Origin: JBDROU01 sp043809745 [NCBI: bacterium]
GTDB lineage: Bacteria > Elusimicrobiota > JBDRMW01
DNA length: 39,167 bases
Assembly (NCBI GenBank): GCA_043809745.1
Contig: JBDROU010000088.1
Coordinates: forward strand, 1 to 39,167
Reading direction: 5' to 3'
Shown here one piece after another: positions 11,968-21,118 of the stretch; position 1 is the stretch's first letter; every line of letters starts with the position of its first letter. The position numbers and the translations under genes were made by a program. The notes under the pieces were generated by a model. That model ran no database searches. It had not been told where the DNA came from and was given only the letters and a program-made list of their open reading frames with translations.

Positions 11968-13087
11968 TTCCTTGCGCTATTTGTACTTTATTAATATTTT
12001 TACCATCCCACCTGCCTAAATGATCAGCCGTAGTAATAAAACACTGCCAGTTGCTCATAGCAGGCGAAGGATATTTGCTGCTTAACGCAATTAAAATATC
12101 TTCAAGAGCTTTTTGATTACACTCATCTAATTCCGACAGCACATCATCAAAAAGCGTTATGGGCCATTCACTAAAATGCTTCTTTAACAGCAATACCGAT
12201 GCTATTTTAAGACTAAGTATTGCTTTACGCTGTTGGCCCTGCGAACCATATGCCCTTAGAACTTTACCATTGCCAAAAATCTCTAATTCGTCCCTGTGCG
12301 GCCCAACAAGTGTTTGACAAATAACCGTTTCTAACTGTTGTTTTTCATGTATCAAATTGGCAAATGAACTTTTTAAGGTATTAACATCTTCCCATTCATT
12401 AATAAAACTTTTATACAATATTGAGAGCTTCATCTTAGCATCACCCAGCAAAGAATCAACTTCCCCTAGGATTGCATTAAGCTCCTGTACATACTTATTC
12501 CTTGTTTGTATAATTTCTGAACCGATTGTTACAAGTTTTTCGGTCCACGGCGTTATCCCATCTAATCCTAACTGTTTAGCTTTAAACTGTCTTAACGCTT
12601 CGTTGCGTTCTGCCAGCACCTTATTGTAATTTAACAAATTGTTAAAGTAATTACTATCAATTTGAACTATAATCGAATTTAAAAACTTCCGTCTTTGTTC
12701 TGGTTCGGCTTTTATTATTCTTAGATCGTCCGGAACAAAAAGCACAACCGGCACCTGTCCAATCAATTCATAATGCTTATGCAACTCTTTGCCGTTTATT
12801 TTTATCGAACGCTTACCTCCTTCAATAACTTTTAGGCTTATTTCTTTATCGCCAAAAACGTTGCAAAAAGTCCCTTGGACTAAAAATCCTTCATGACCCC
12901 ATTGAATAGCTTCCCTTACATTGGTTGTTCTCATACTTCTCATCTGCACCAGCAAGTAGATCGCTTCTAATATATTACTTTTTCCACAGGCATTTTGTCC
13001 ATAAATAACATTCAAACCAGGCAGGAAGTTGAGTTTTTCCTGCTTGTAATTCCTAAATTGTATTAGCTGTAGATTTTTTAGGTACAT
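11954..13087 (-). CDS. recF: DNA replication and repair protein RecF
   Basis: 377-residue SMC-like ATPase that acts with RecOR to load RecA at gaps. The Walker A motif is YGQNACGKSN (about 29-38), the ABC signature region is AYGSQGQQRKAILSLKIA, and Walker B is ITLFDDVLSELDE. The N-terminal LQLIQFRNYKQ is typical of the family. The gene lies in the standard order dnaA-dnaN-recF, 143 bp after dnaN. That gap carries an IS-end-like sequence at 13214-13228. Confidence 0.96.
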
Positions 13088-13213
13088 TTATATTAAGAAA
13101 ACCTCATCTTGGGCCGGGTTACAGCATCACAAACAACTAACTGATAACTTAAAACCTTTTAAAACAACTTAATTTCAAGTTTTAGTTACTGCAGGCTTAG
13201 CTACGCAAAGGAC

Positions 13214-13228
13214 TTTTTGAGAGATCTC
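13214..13228. repeat. Solo copy of the dispersed IS-end-like 15-mer
   Basis: TTTTTGAGAGATCTC sits in the dnaN-recF gap. It is identical to the inner right end of the insertion sequence at 36451-36465. No inverted partner is visible nearby, so it may be a remnant of a mini-element. Confidence 0.55.
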
Positions 13229-13230
13229 TG

Positions 13231-14370
13231 TTAGCTGATTTTCATTGGCATAATAATATAAATAAACTTATTATTATTTGTTGGTTTTATAACTCCGGGA
13301 TTCACTGAGCTTGAGAATTCAAAAAACACTTCTTTTGAATCAATGTTTTTTAAAACATCCAGCAAATATACCGGATTAAAAGCTATCTCTATTGATGTCC
13401 CGCTATAATTTATGTCGAGTTCGTCTTTATACTCAACATAACTGTGAGCTGAAGCAGCCACTAAAAGTTTGCCTTTAGTTATATTGTATTTAACAGATCC
13501 TCCCTTATCCATAACACATAATGCTGCTCTTTTAGTAACCGCAAGAAGTTCATCTCTATTTATGCTAAGTTGGAACGCCGAGCTCTTTGGAATAACTTGC
13601 TCATAATTAGGAAAAACCCCTTCCACTAATCTAGAGAATACCACTGTGTTATCAAATCTAAATGCAATCTGATTGTCAAGAAGCTGTATCTTTATTTCTT
13701 CTTCATCATTAACATTTGCGAATAGTTTCACTAATTCGTTTATTGTTCTGCTTGGAACGATTACGCTTTTATCAATTTTTTGCTCTGCTATCTGATCTTC
13801 TATAAGAGCCAGTCTTCTTCCGTCCGTTGCAACAATCACAAGTTTCCCTTCTTTAATAACCAGATACAATCCATTTAAGACATACCTTGTTTCGTCTGTT
13901 GAAACGGCAAATATTGTCTTTTTAAACATTTCGTCTAAAGCTTTCTTTTGCATTACTATTGTTTTGGAGCTGCCAAATTCAGGTATAACCGGGAATTCCT
14001 CCCTTGACAAACCTTTCATGCTGAAATATATCTTCCCGCAATGCACATCTATTTTTAAGCTTTCGTCTGCTGTAATATTAATCTCGCTGTCTGATGGTAA
14101 TTCTTTAATTATTTCAATAAATTTCTTTGCGGGAATTGTTACTTCCCCCTCTCCCAAAATCTCTCCTTTAATCGTAGTCTGCACGCTGATTTCCAGATTA
14201 GTGGAGAATAGTTTTATAACATTGTCCTTCACTTCAATTAAAAAATTTGACAACACCGGAAGTGTGGTTTTTGTAGCAATAGCAGATAACACTATCTGCA
14301 ACCCATATAGTAGCTCGTCTTTATTAAATACAAGCTTCATTCCTGTTTTTTTAGAAATAGTTTTTTCCAT
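13231..14370 (-). CDS. dnaN: DNA polymerase III sliding clamp (beta subunit)
   Basis: Ring-shaped processivity clamp. The three-fold clamp architecture is shown by KLVFNKDELLYGLQIVLSA near the start, the middle-domain segments KKTIFAVSTDETRYVLNGLY and VATDGRRLALIE, and the C-terminal YLLDVLKNIDSKEVFFEF and YIIMPMKIS, matching the conserved YvimPmr-type end. I start it at the ATG at 14370 (379 residues) because AGGAGG lies eight bases upstream. A TTG two codons earlier would give 381 residues. It is the second gene of the dnaA cluster but has its own promoter in the 242-bp dnaA-dnaN gap. Confidence 0.96.
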   Translation of the reverse strand: MEKTISKKTGMKLVFNKDELLYGLQIVLSAIATKTTLPVLSNFLIEVKDNVIKLFSTNLEISVQTTIKGEILGEGEVTIPAKKFIEIIKELPSDSEINITADESLKIDVHCGKIYFSMKGLSREEFPVIPEFGSSKTIVMQKKALDEMFKKTIFAVSTDETRYVLNGLYLVIKEGKLVIVATDGRRLALIEDQIAEQKIDKSVIVPSRTINELVKLFANVNDEEEIKIQLLDNQIAFRFDNTVVFSRLVEGVFPNYEQVIPKSSAFQLSINRDELLAVTKRAALCVMDKGGSVKYNITKGKLLVAASAHSYVEYKDELDINYSGTSIEIAFNPVYLLDVLKNIDSKEVFFEFSSSVNPGVIKPTNNNKFIYIIMPMKIS

Positions 14371-14427
14371 AATCAATGCCTCCTGTCGGTTAAGTTCGCG
14401 TATTTTTGGTTTGCTACTATCATATAT

Positions 14428-14455
14428 ATTATATAAAAATAGTAGTCATAGTTAA
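14428..14455 (-). promoter_or_regulatory. Predicted promoter of dnaN
   Basis: On the minus strand TTAACT (14450-14455) is followed after 16 bp by TATAAT (14428-14433), 58 bp before the ATG and upstream of a strong AGGAGG. Confidence 0.5.
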
Positions 14456-14614
14456 AGGGCTGTTAGCAATGTTAATAACTCTGCCAAACAACCTAAGTTT
14501 GTTTATTAATTCAGCAAAAACAAATGAAAGAACATTACTAACAACCTGTTTATAAACAAAAAAAGATATCAACAAAACTAGCACACAAAGCCACATACCC
14601 ACATATTGGTCTCT

Positions 14615-14623
14615 TTATTCACA
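14615..14623 (+). promoter_or_regulatory. Possible single DnaA box at the dnaA 3' end
   Basis: TTATTCACA fits the TTATNCACA DnaA box consensus and overlaps the dnaA stop codon at the edge of the dnaA-dnaN gap, where some bacteria keep part of the origin. A single degenerate 9-mer can arise by chance. Confidence 0.3.
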
Positions 14624-15998
14624 GCTTATCAGATACTTTTGCATTTTTTATTCTATGACTGATTTTATTAACGAGCGCGACAAAATAAGGATCGCTTGCA
14701 AGCTTGGTCTTTATTTTATTGCAAGCATGCATAACTGTTGTATGATCCTTTCCTCCAAAAGATTCACCAATCTCGGTAGTAGAAAGGTCTGTAAGAGTAC
14801 GGGTTAGGTACATAGCTAGTTGTCTCGGGAAAGCTATAGAGTCAGTTCTTCTTTTTGAACGCATATCTTTAATATCCAAATTAAAATGCTCAGCAACAAC
14901 TTGTTGAATAGTTTCTATAGTTATTGGAGAAAGAATCTCTTCCTTGGATATAATATCTTTTATAGTTTCCCTCGCGCTGTCAACAGTCAGCGGCGAACCC
15001 GTGAGATGCGAGAAAGCAGCTACTCGAATCAGCGATCCCTCAAGTTCACGTATATTAGATTTCACTTGGTTAGCGATAAATAGTATAACATCTTCCGGAA
15101 TATACAAGCTTTCTGCTTCGGCTTTTTTTCTGAGTATGGCTATGCGGGTTTCCAAATCCGGGAACGCGATATCCGCTACAACCCCCCATTCAAACCTGGA
15201 AATCAGTCTTTCCTCAAGAGATGATATATCCTTCGGAGGCCTGTCAGATGAAATTACAATCTGCTTTCGGGAATCAAAAAGGGAATTAAAAGTATAAAAG
15301 AACTCTTCCTCAGAACGGCCTTTGCCCATTAGAAATTGAATATCATCTATCAAAAGACAATCAAGATTGCGGTATTTATTGCGGAAATCAGCAGGCTTAT
15401 CGAAACGCAGCGAATCTATGAACTCATTAATAAATCTTTCGGAAGTGATGTATAGCACTTTGCTTCTAGGATTTGTCTTAAGAACATAATGACCTATGGC
15501 ATGCATCAAGTGTGTTTTGCCCAGCCCAACACCTCCGTAAATAAACAAAGGATTAAATGACTTGCCTGGATCCTTGGAAACAGCTTCGGCTGCAGCTTGA
15601 GCGAATCGGTTTGATTGCCCTACAACAAAGGTTTCGAATGTATATTTAGGATTAAATTGATCTGGACTGGAGAATTTTTCTGATTGAATCTGAACTGAGG
15701 TTTGGCTGTGCTGGGGAATTCCTGGATGAGGAGCGATAAGTTCAGGTGTTATAATAAATTCAAGATTGATCGGCCTATTGGTAAGCCGTGAAATTAAGGA
15801 TTCAACTTTTCGTTGCAGATTGCTTCTTACGTAATCAGCAAAGAATTTGTTCGGAACCTGAATAGAGAATGTACTGTTATCAAGTTTTGAGGGTTTTAAC
15901 GGATTTATCCATAACTCATATGTTTCTTGAGACAGTTGAAGCCGAAGAACCTCCAGCACCTCACTCCAGATATCAATAAATGATTTAGTTGTAGACAT
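14619..15998 (-). CDS. dnaA: Chromosomal replication initiator DnaA
   Basis: 459-residue AAA+ initiator that binds DnaA boxes and opens the origin. Domain I spans about 1-80 (IWSEVLEVLRLQLSQETYELW), followed by a short linker. The AAA+ core has Walker A GGVGLGKTH (155-163), Walker B LLIDDIQFL and the sensor segment ISSDRPPKDI. The C-terminal DNA-binding domain carries the signature GGKDHTTVMHACNKI. No Shine-Dalgarno sequence is seen before the ATG at 15998. It is divergent from rpmH across the origin candidate and heads the minus-strand replication cluster. Confidence 0.98.
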   Translation of the reverse strand: MSTTKSFIDIWSEVLEVLRLQLSQETYELWINPLKPSKLDNSTFSIQVPNKFFADYVRSNLQRKVESLISRLTNRPINLEFIITPELIAPHPGIPQHSQTSVQIQSEKFSSPDQFNPKYTFETFVVGQSNRFAQAAAEAVSKDPGKSFNPLFIYGGVGLGKTHLMHAIGHYVLKTNPRSKVLYITSERFINEFIDSLRFDKPADFRNKYRNLDCLLIDDIQFLMGKGRSEEEFFYTFNSLFDSRKQIVISSDRPPKDISSLEERLISRFEWGVVADIAFPDLETRIAILRKKAEAESLYIPEDVILFIANQVKSNIRELEGSLIRVAAFSHLTGSPLTVDSARETIKDIISKEEILSPITIETIQQVVAEHFNLDIKDMRSKRRTDSIAFPRQLAMYLTRTLTDLSTTEIGESFGGKDHTTVMHACNKIKTKLASDPYFVALVNKISHRIKNAKVSDKL

Positions 15999-16325
15999 TA
16001 GTAATTAAAAAAAGCTTATATTTAGACTCAAAAAGTACATTTTTACATAAGAACTCAAAATTATTCACATGTGTGGATAACTCTTGTGGATAAAGAGCAA
16101 TATATAACATACTGTCAATGTGCTGTTATAAAGTTTTTCTCATTTAATTATTTAACGAGATGTGCAGAATTTATGAGATTATATTTTTTTCTTGTTTGCA
16201 AGTCAAGAAAAAAAACGTTTTTTATAATGGTAAAATTATAATACGCAAAGTAAATTATGATTTTTAGACCATTTTATATGTATAGAACAAAAAATGGGCT
16301 TTAATTAACGCAGAAAAAAATTTCC
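15999..16325. other. oriC: Chromosomal origin of replication candidate (oriC)
   Basis: This stretch, from dnaA to the rpmH promoter, is where gene direction switches. Three DnaA boxes cluster within 33 bp: TTATTCACA at 16061-16069 and TGTGGATAA (inverted perfect boxes) at 16072-16080 and 16085-16093. Nearby is a 7-bp inverted repeat (16103-16109 with 16124-16130). A perfect 11-bp inverted repeat, T7CTTG with CAAGA7 (16184-16194 and 16204-16214), lies in a strongly AT-rich tract (about 16130-16325) that could be the unwinding element. Location, boxes and AT-richness together make this the likely origin; no cumulative skew was computed. Confidence 0.8.
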
Positions 16326-16352
16326 TTGACACTATCAGAATAATAGTATAAT
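16326..16352 (+). promoter_or_regulatory. Predicted promoter of the rpmH operon
   Basis: A perfect TTGACA (16326-16331) is followed by TATAAT at 16347-16352 (15 bp spacer), or by TAATAT at 16349-16354 (17 bp). It precedes rpmH by about 40 bp. Confidence 0.6.
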
Positions 16353-16390
16353 ATAAAAAAACATATTTAAAAGAAAAGGTAAATTTTGAT

Positions 16391-16528
16391 ATGCCTAAGA
16401 GAGAATTTCAACCAAACGTAAGAAGAAGAAAAAAGAAGATTGGTTTTAGAGCGCGGATGTCTACCTCTGGAGGAAGAAGGGTGCTAAGCGCAAGAAGGCG
16501 CAAGGGCAGAAAGCGATTGATTCCTTAA
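16391..16528 (+). CDS. rpmH: Large ribosomal subunit protein bL34
   Basis: A 45-residue, highly basic ribosomal protein. It begins MPKREFQPN, close to the usual MKRTFQPS start, continues with [18 protein letters not shown], where GFRARM(S/A)T..GR is the family hallmark, and ends [11 protein letters not shown], close to the usual [10 protein letters not shown]. An AAAAGGT stretch eleven bases upstream can serve as ribosome binding site. It is the first gene on the plus side of the origin, in the standard rpmH-rnpA-yidD-yidC order, with rnpA 116 bp downstream. Confidence 0.95.
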   Translation: MPKREFQPNVRRRKKKIGFRARMSTSGGRRVLSARRRKGRKRLIP

Positions 16529-16570
16529 GGGTTCGTTCCTCGGTGTTTTTAGACGTTTTGAATTATCGTA

Positions 16571-16582
16571 TGAGAGATCTCT
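16571..16582. repeat. Partial copy of the dispersed IS-end-like sequence
   Basis: TGAGAGATCTCT in the rpmH-rnpA gap matches the inner 11 bases of the IS-end-like 15-mer but lacks the T-run. It is a palindromic core and could be coincidental. Confidence 0.25.
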
Positions 16583-16610
16583 GGTAAGGAATCCTTTAAT
16601 CATATAGGAA

Positions 16611-16639
16611 AAACCCCGAAAGAAAGTTAAACGGGGTTT
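16611..16639 (+). promoter_or_regulatory. Hairpin that may hide the rnpA ribosome binding site
   Basis: AAACCCCG (16611-16618) pairs perfectly with CGGGGTTT (16632-16639), leaving a 13-base loop. The GGGG of the 3' arm lies eight bases before the rnpA ATG at 16645 and is the only Shine-Dalgarno-like sequence there, so the stem would block ribosome access. There is no T-run after it, so a simple terminator is less likely. Confidence 0.5.
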
Positions 16640-16644
16640 ATCAA

Positions 16645-16989
16645 ATGAAAAAGTATAGCTTTAAGAGGAAAGAACGGCTTCGGAAGACTCAGGAATTTAA
16701 AAGAGTTATTGGTAGAGGCCGTTTGCTTTTTGGTAAATATATAACTATGCAGTTTGTTGAGAATAACTTTAGTTATTCTCGGTGGGCAGTTATTATTGGG
16801 AAGCATATTGGGAATGCTGTTTGCAGGAATAGATTAAAGAGGCGCATTAAGGAGATAATTCGGCTTAACAAAAATAATGCAGGGAAAAACTTCGACGTTA
16901 TTTTTATTTGTAAAAAGGGAATGGAGAAGTTTTCATATGAAGAGCTCACGAAAATAATATGGGATTTGATAAAAAAAATTCCTGAATGA
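16645..16989 (+). CDS. rnpA: Ribonuclease P protein component
   Basis: 114-residue basic protein that binds RNase P RNA and helps it remove 5' leaders from pre-tRNA. FKRKERLRKTQEFKRVIGRG at the N-terminus and the RNR signature NAVCRNRLKRRIKEIIR are diagnostic, as is the DVIFICKKG segment. It follows rpmH and precedes yidD by 20 bp. Its ribosome binding site appears to lie in the 3' arm of a hairpin at 16611-16639. Confidence 0.96.
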   Translation: MKKYSFKRKERLRKTQEFKRVIGRGRLLFGKYITMQFVENNFSYSRWAVIIGKHIGNAVCRNRLKRRIKEIIRLNKNNAGKNFDVIFICKKGMEKFSYEELTKIIWDLIKKIPE

Positions 16990-17009
16990 TTGAGTAATAG
17001 TCATTGTAG

Positions 17010-17228
17010 ATGATGGGGATTAAAATAGACAGAAAAATAATACAAATTATTGGAGCATATAGAGTTTTTTCTTCGTTATTTCCTGCAAGATGCAGATTCT
17101 ATCCTACATGTTCAGAGTATGCTCAGCAAGCTATAGCTAAATACGGATTAACAAAAGGATTGTTTCTGGCACTTAAGAGAATTTTAAGGTGCCATCCTTA
17201 CCATAATGGCGGGGTCGATTATCCTTAA
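17010..17228 (+). CDS. yidD: Membrane protein insertion efficiency factor YidD
   Basis: 72 residues. The family signature is complete: FPARCRFYPTCSEYAQQAI followed by KRILRCHPYHNGGVDYP, with the three conserved cysteines. YidD is a small membrane-associated protein that helps YidC insert inner-membrane proteins. It sits 20 bp after rnpA and 36 bp before yidC, as in most bacteria. The start may be either of two adjacent ATG codons (17010 or 17013). Confidence 0.95.
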   Translation: MMGIKIDRKIIQIIGAYRVFSSLFPARCRFYPTCSEYAQQAIAKYGLTKGLFLALKRILRCHPYHNGGVDYP

Positions 17229-17264
17229 AAGTTAAATTAGTATTTCGATAAAGTTAGGTTAATT

Positions 17265-18845
17265 ATGGAAAAAAACACATTAATTGCAGTATTTTTATCT
17301 TTTCTATTTATTTTTGGTTGGTATATGTTAACTGCTCCTCAGAGGCGTGCAGTGCAGGAGAAAGCAGGTGTTAACGCCCCCGCAGACAAATCCCAGGAAA
17401 TTGTCTCACAGGCGGTTGCCGAGAAAAAAACAGAAATAGCGAGTGAGAAAGTAAAAAAAGGAAGTACAAAGAATCAAAGTTTTGCTAACCATAATGTAAA
17501 GACAGGGATGGTAGAGGTAATTTTTAGTGAGGATGGCGGCAGTATTAAAAATTACTTAATAAAGGAAAGAGATAAATTTGTTGATTTAATACCTGAAAGC
17601 AGTTCTGAAGGAAATGGATTATTTTTAGCAACACTTCCCAATCAACTGTTTGTTAAGGAATCACAAAAAGATGTTACGGTTGACGGAAAAAGCTATGAAG
17701 CTATCAGTTTTGTAAATACTAGCAATAAAAGCAATATTGACATAAGAAAGATTTATTATATTTCAAAGGAAGGGTTCCTTCATAAATTAAAATTTGAGTT
17801 TATAAATAAAAGCAATTCAGCTGAATTGCTCGACAATTTTAATTTTTATGTGGGCAAAGGAATAGGCGGAGGTGTAAAGGATTTTAAAGAAAATATGAGG
17901 GACACAAGGGTATTAGGATACAAGGATTTGAAACTGACCAAGTTTAAAAAAGGTGAATATGAGAATGAATTTGCTTGGTTAGGAGTTGATAATCGTTATT
18001 TTCTTCTGGCTTTCCTCACTTCTGAAGGGCTATGGGACAGAATAGAAATGTCACAGGATAAGAATCACTATCCGGTTGTTAAATATAATTCTAAAGCTCT
18101 TGAACTGCGGCCTGAAGAAAAAATTACTCATGAGGTTCCTTTTTATTTTGGCCCTAAGCTCTACTATACATTAAAATCCTACAACTTGAAGTTGGAGGAA
18201 GCGGTTGATTTTGGTTTTTTTGGGATATTAGGCAGGTTGGCTTTGTCTGCTCTTCATCATATACAAAGAGTAACAAGAAATTATGGTGTAGCAATCGTAA
18301 TTCTGACTATTATTTTACAGATGTTTTTATATCCGCTTACTGCGAAAAGTTTTAAAGCAAATCTAGCCATGAAAAAGTTACAGCCTCAAATGAAGATTAT
18401 TCAAGAAAGATACAAAAGTGAGCCTAAAAGACAGCAGGCAGAGATGATGAATCTATATCGTTCAAGCGGAACGAATCCTTTTGGCGGATGCCTGCCTATG
18501 ATACTTCAGATACCGATTTTTTGGGCGCTTTTTACAACTTTGAGAAATGCATACGAGCTGCGTAACGCGCCGTTTATATTTTGGATTCAGGATTTATCCG
18601 CTCCGGATCCGTTTTATGTTTTGCCTATTCTTATGGGGATAGGTATGTTTGCGCAGCAAAAGATGATGTCAGTTTCAGCGGATCCGACACAGGCAAAATT
18701 GATGTATATTATGCCAATAGTACTGACATTTTTATTTTTGAAATTCCCGGCGGGTCTGGTTCTATACTGGTTAACAAACAGTATTGTTACAGGAGTAGAG
18801 CAATACTTAATGTTAAGAAAGCAAACAAAATCCGGAAATAAATGA
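17265..18845 (+). CDS. yidC: Membrane protein insertase YidC
   Basis: 526 residues, the long Gram-negative form. A first membrane segment (about 6-23, LIAVFLSFLFIFGWYML) is followed by a Lys/Glu-rich linker, a large periplasmic domain (about 75-310), then the conserved core with NYGVAIVILTIILQMFLYPL, the cytoplasmic hairpin (MKKLQPQMKIIQERYK) and NPFGGCLPMILQIPIFWALF, plus further C-terminal membrane segments. It inserts proteins into the inner membrane with or without SecYEG. The stop at 18845 lies 19 bp before khpB. Confidence 0.97.
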   Translation: MEKNTLIAVFLSFLFIFGWYMLTAPQRRAVQEKAGVNAPADKSQEIVSQAVAEKKTEIASEKVKKGSTKNQSFANHNVKTGMVEVIFSEDGGSIKNYLIKERDKFVDLIPESSSEGNGLFLATLPNQLFVKESQKDVTVDGKSYEAISFVNTSNKSNIDIRKIYYISKEGFLHKLKFEFINKSNSAELLDNFNFYVGKGIGGGVKDFKENMRDTRVLGYKDLKLTKFKKGEYENEFAWLGVDNRYFLLAFLTSEGLWDRIEMSQDKNHYPVVKYNSKALELRPEEKITHEVPFYFGPKLYYTLKSYNLKLEEAVDFGFFGILGRLALSALHHIQRVTRNYGVAIVILTIILQMFLYPLTAKSFKANLAMKKLQPQMKIIQERYKSEPKRQQAEMMNLYRSSGTNPFGGCLPMILQIPIFWALFTTLRNAYELRNAPFIFWIQDLSAPDPFYVLPILMGIGMFAQQKMMSVSADPTQAKLMYIMPIVLTFLFLKFPAGLVLYWLTNSIVTGVEQYLMLRKQTKSGNK

Positions 18846-18864
18846 TGGGCATGGAGGTAAAAAC

Positions 18865-19563
18865 ATGGCAAATGAATTGGAAATAGAAGGAGCTAATGTA
18901 CAGGAAGCAATCAATAAAGGTTTGGAAAAACTTTCTGTAAAAAGGGAACAGATTGAAGTAAAGATTCTGGCCGAAGGTGCTTCAGGTCTATTTGGGTTAG
19001 TGGGATCAAAGCCTGCCAAGGTGCGCATAAAACTTAAAATTCAAGACAATTTGAAAAGTAGTAAAGTGAAAGACAATAAAAAACCTGAACAGCAATCATC
19101 ACAAATTGAAGATAAAAAGAAAAAGGCTCTGGAGGTCACGAATACTGTCTTAAAACTAATGAAATTAGACTGTATTACAACAACCGTGGAGGCCGATGAC
19201 GAAGCAATCAAAATAATTATTGACGGTAATGATAAACGAATACTTATAGGCAGAGACGGGCAGACACTACACGCTTTACAATTGATAATATCACTTATAA
19301 TGGGAAAGGATCCAGATTCAAGAATCAGGATCGAGTTAGACGTGGATAATTATCAAAAGAGAAGGAAGGATCAACTTACGCAATTAGCGTTGAAAACCGC
19401 GGAACAGGTTCAGATTTCCGGGGAAACGCAAAGTCTTAATCCAATGTCATCCAGGGACAGACTTGTCATTCATATGGCGCTTAAAGATAATGAAGATATT
19501 GAAACATATTCTGATGGCGAAGGGAATACCCGGAAGGTATATGTAAAATTGAAGAAACACTAG
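18865..19563 (+). CDS. khpB: RNA-binding protein KhpB (Jag/EloR)
   Basis: 232 residues with the three expected parts. These are a Jag-N domain (about 1-55, with LAEGASGLFGLVGSKPAKV), a charged Lys/Glu/Gln linker, and KH (about 85-150, including ILIGRDGQTLHALQ) plus R3H (about 160-232, with SSRDRLVIHMALKD) domains. In other bacteria this protein binds RNA with KhpA and affects cell elongation and division. The start has ATGGAGG eight bases upstream. It directly follows yidC, as is usual (spoIIIJ-jag order). Confidence 0.94.
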   Translation: MANELEIEGANVQEAINKGLEKLSVKREQIEVKILAEGASGLFGLVGSKPAKVRIKLKIQDNLKSSKVKDNKKPEQQSSQIEDKKKKALEVTNTVLKLMKLDCITTTVEADDEAIKIIIDGNDKRILIGRDGQTLHALQLIISLIMGKDPDSRIRIELDVDNYQKRRKDQLTQLALKTAEQVQISGETQSLNPMSSRDRLVIHMALKDNEDIETYSDGEGNTRKVYVKLKKH

Positions 19564-19657
19564 ATCTCTGCCGCAAATCTAAAAACCTGCTTATACTTTA
19601 GGATACAAAACGATTTCATAAATGTAATAAAATCTGTACGATGCTCAATAAATTATT

Positions 19658-21112
19658 ATGTTTACAAATTCTCAAATAACAATTAACAAAAAGAAAAGAG
19701 GATGTTCAACTCAATATAGTGAGTCTACTATAGCAGCTATTGCTACCGGGTATGGCGGAGGTATTGGTATTATAAGACTAAGCGGCAATGAAGCTATTAG
19801 TATTGTAAAAAAAATATTTAAGCCGTATAAAAATGTGGATCTCATCAAAGTTCCCACCCATAGCATACACTATGGAGAAATTAAGAATCACAGGAAGTTA
19901 TATGATCAGGCACTCGTCAGTATTATGCGTAATCCAAAGAGTTATACAGGAGAGGATGTAGTAGAGATATCAACTCATGGATCATGTATTATTATGAATG
20001 ATATTTTGCAGCTTTGTATTCATCATGGGGCTAAGCTGGCGGACAAGGGTGAGTTTACTAAAAGAGCATATTTGAATCGAAAAATAGATCTAATTCAAGC
20101 AGAGGCTGTTGCTGATCTGATTAATGCAAACACAAGAACTGCCGGAGAAATTGCTTTAGGACATATCAAGGGCAGTTTATCTAAAAAGATCGGTGAATAT
20201 AAGGATAAGATTAAGGAGTTGATTGTGCAACTAGAGGTAAGAATTGAGTATCCGGATGAAGATGTTGAGCCGCTAAAAAAGGAGCAGTTGAATAAGATAT
20301 TAACCTTAATGATCTATGAAATAGAAAGAGTGGTTAGTACCTTGGGAAATGTTGAACTAATCAAAAATGGTGTAAGTGTAGGGATTATTGGAAGGACCAA
20401 TGTTGGTAAGTCTAGTATATTTAATAGGTGTATTAACCAAGAGAAAGCATTGATAAGTAATATACCAGGCACAACAAGGGATTTAATTGAAAAGGAATTA
20501 GTATATAATGATATATCCGTTAAGTTAGTGGATACGGCTGGTATTCGGGTAATAACACAATGTCCGCTTGAAAAAATGAGTATGGAAAAAACAAAACAGG
20601 CTTTGGAAACAGTAAAGCTTCTGATTTTTGTCTTAGATGCATCAAAAGAGTTAAATCGGGACGATTTAGATATCGCAAAAAGCATAAAAGAAAACTGGAA
20701 TCCGGAGAAAGTAATAATTGTTTTGAACAAAATAGATTTAAAAAAAGTATTAATTGATAAGGATATTAAACGAATATTTCAAAATTATAGTAAATCTAAT
20801 GTTATTGAGGTTTCAGCAAAAACAGGCGAAGGTATCTCAAGATTAATGGGTAAAATAGCGCAAAAATCTAAAAATTTGATAAAAAATTTACCAGAGGATA
20901 ACATAATCAGCAATATAAGACAGAAGCATTATCTCGAAGAAGTTGCAAGTAGTTTAAGAAGTGCAAAATCATCACTCATGAGTGATGAGCAGGAAGTCCT
21001 GGTAACTTCAGACCTAAAATCTGCTCTTGCTTCACTGGGTGAGCTAGTTGGAAGTGTTACTAGCGAAGAGATACTAGATACTATATTTGATAATTTTTGT
21101 GTTGGGAAATAG
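19658..21112 (+). CDS. mnmE: tRNA uridine-5-carboxymethylaminomethyl modification GTPase
   Basis: 484 residues. MnmE works with MnmG to modify the wobble uridine of certain tRNAs. The N-terminal folate-binding domain starts at STIAAIATGYGGGIGIIRLSG. The G domain has GRTNVGKSS (G1), PGTTRD (G2), DTAGI (G3), LNKIDL (G4) and VSAKTGEG. The protein ends FDNFCVGK, matching the family's essential C-terminal C(I/L/V)GK. About 23 residues precede the usual start and no Shine-Dalgarno is clear, but no closer start codon exists. It is separated from khpB by 94 bp, so it may have its own promoter. Confidence 0.96.
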   Translation: MFTNSQITINKKKRGCSTQYSESTIAAIATGYGGGIGIIRLSGNEAISIVKKIFKPYKNVDLIKVPTHSIHYGEIKNHRKLYDQALVSIMRNPKSYTGEDVVEISTHGSCIIMNDILQLCIHHGAKLADKGEFTKRAYLNRKIDLIQAEAVADLINANTRTAGEIALGHIKGSLSKKIGEYKDKIKELIVQLEVRIEYPDEDVEPLKKEQLNKILTLMIYEIERVVSTLGNVELIKNGVSVGIIGRTNVGKSSIFNRCINQEKALISNIPGTTRDLIEKELVYNDISVKLVDTAGIRVITQCPLEKMSMEKTKQALETVKLLIFVLDASKELNRDDLDIAKSIKENWNPEKVIIVLNKIDLKKVLIDKDIKRIFQNYSKSNVIEVSAKTGEGISRLMGKIAQKSKNLIKNLPEDNIISNIRQKHYLEEVASSLRSAKSSLMSDEQEVLVTSDLKSALASLGELVGSVTSEEILDTIFDNFCVGK

Positions 21113-21118
21113 AGGAGT

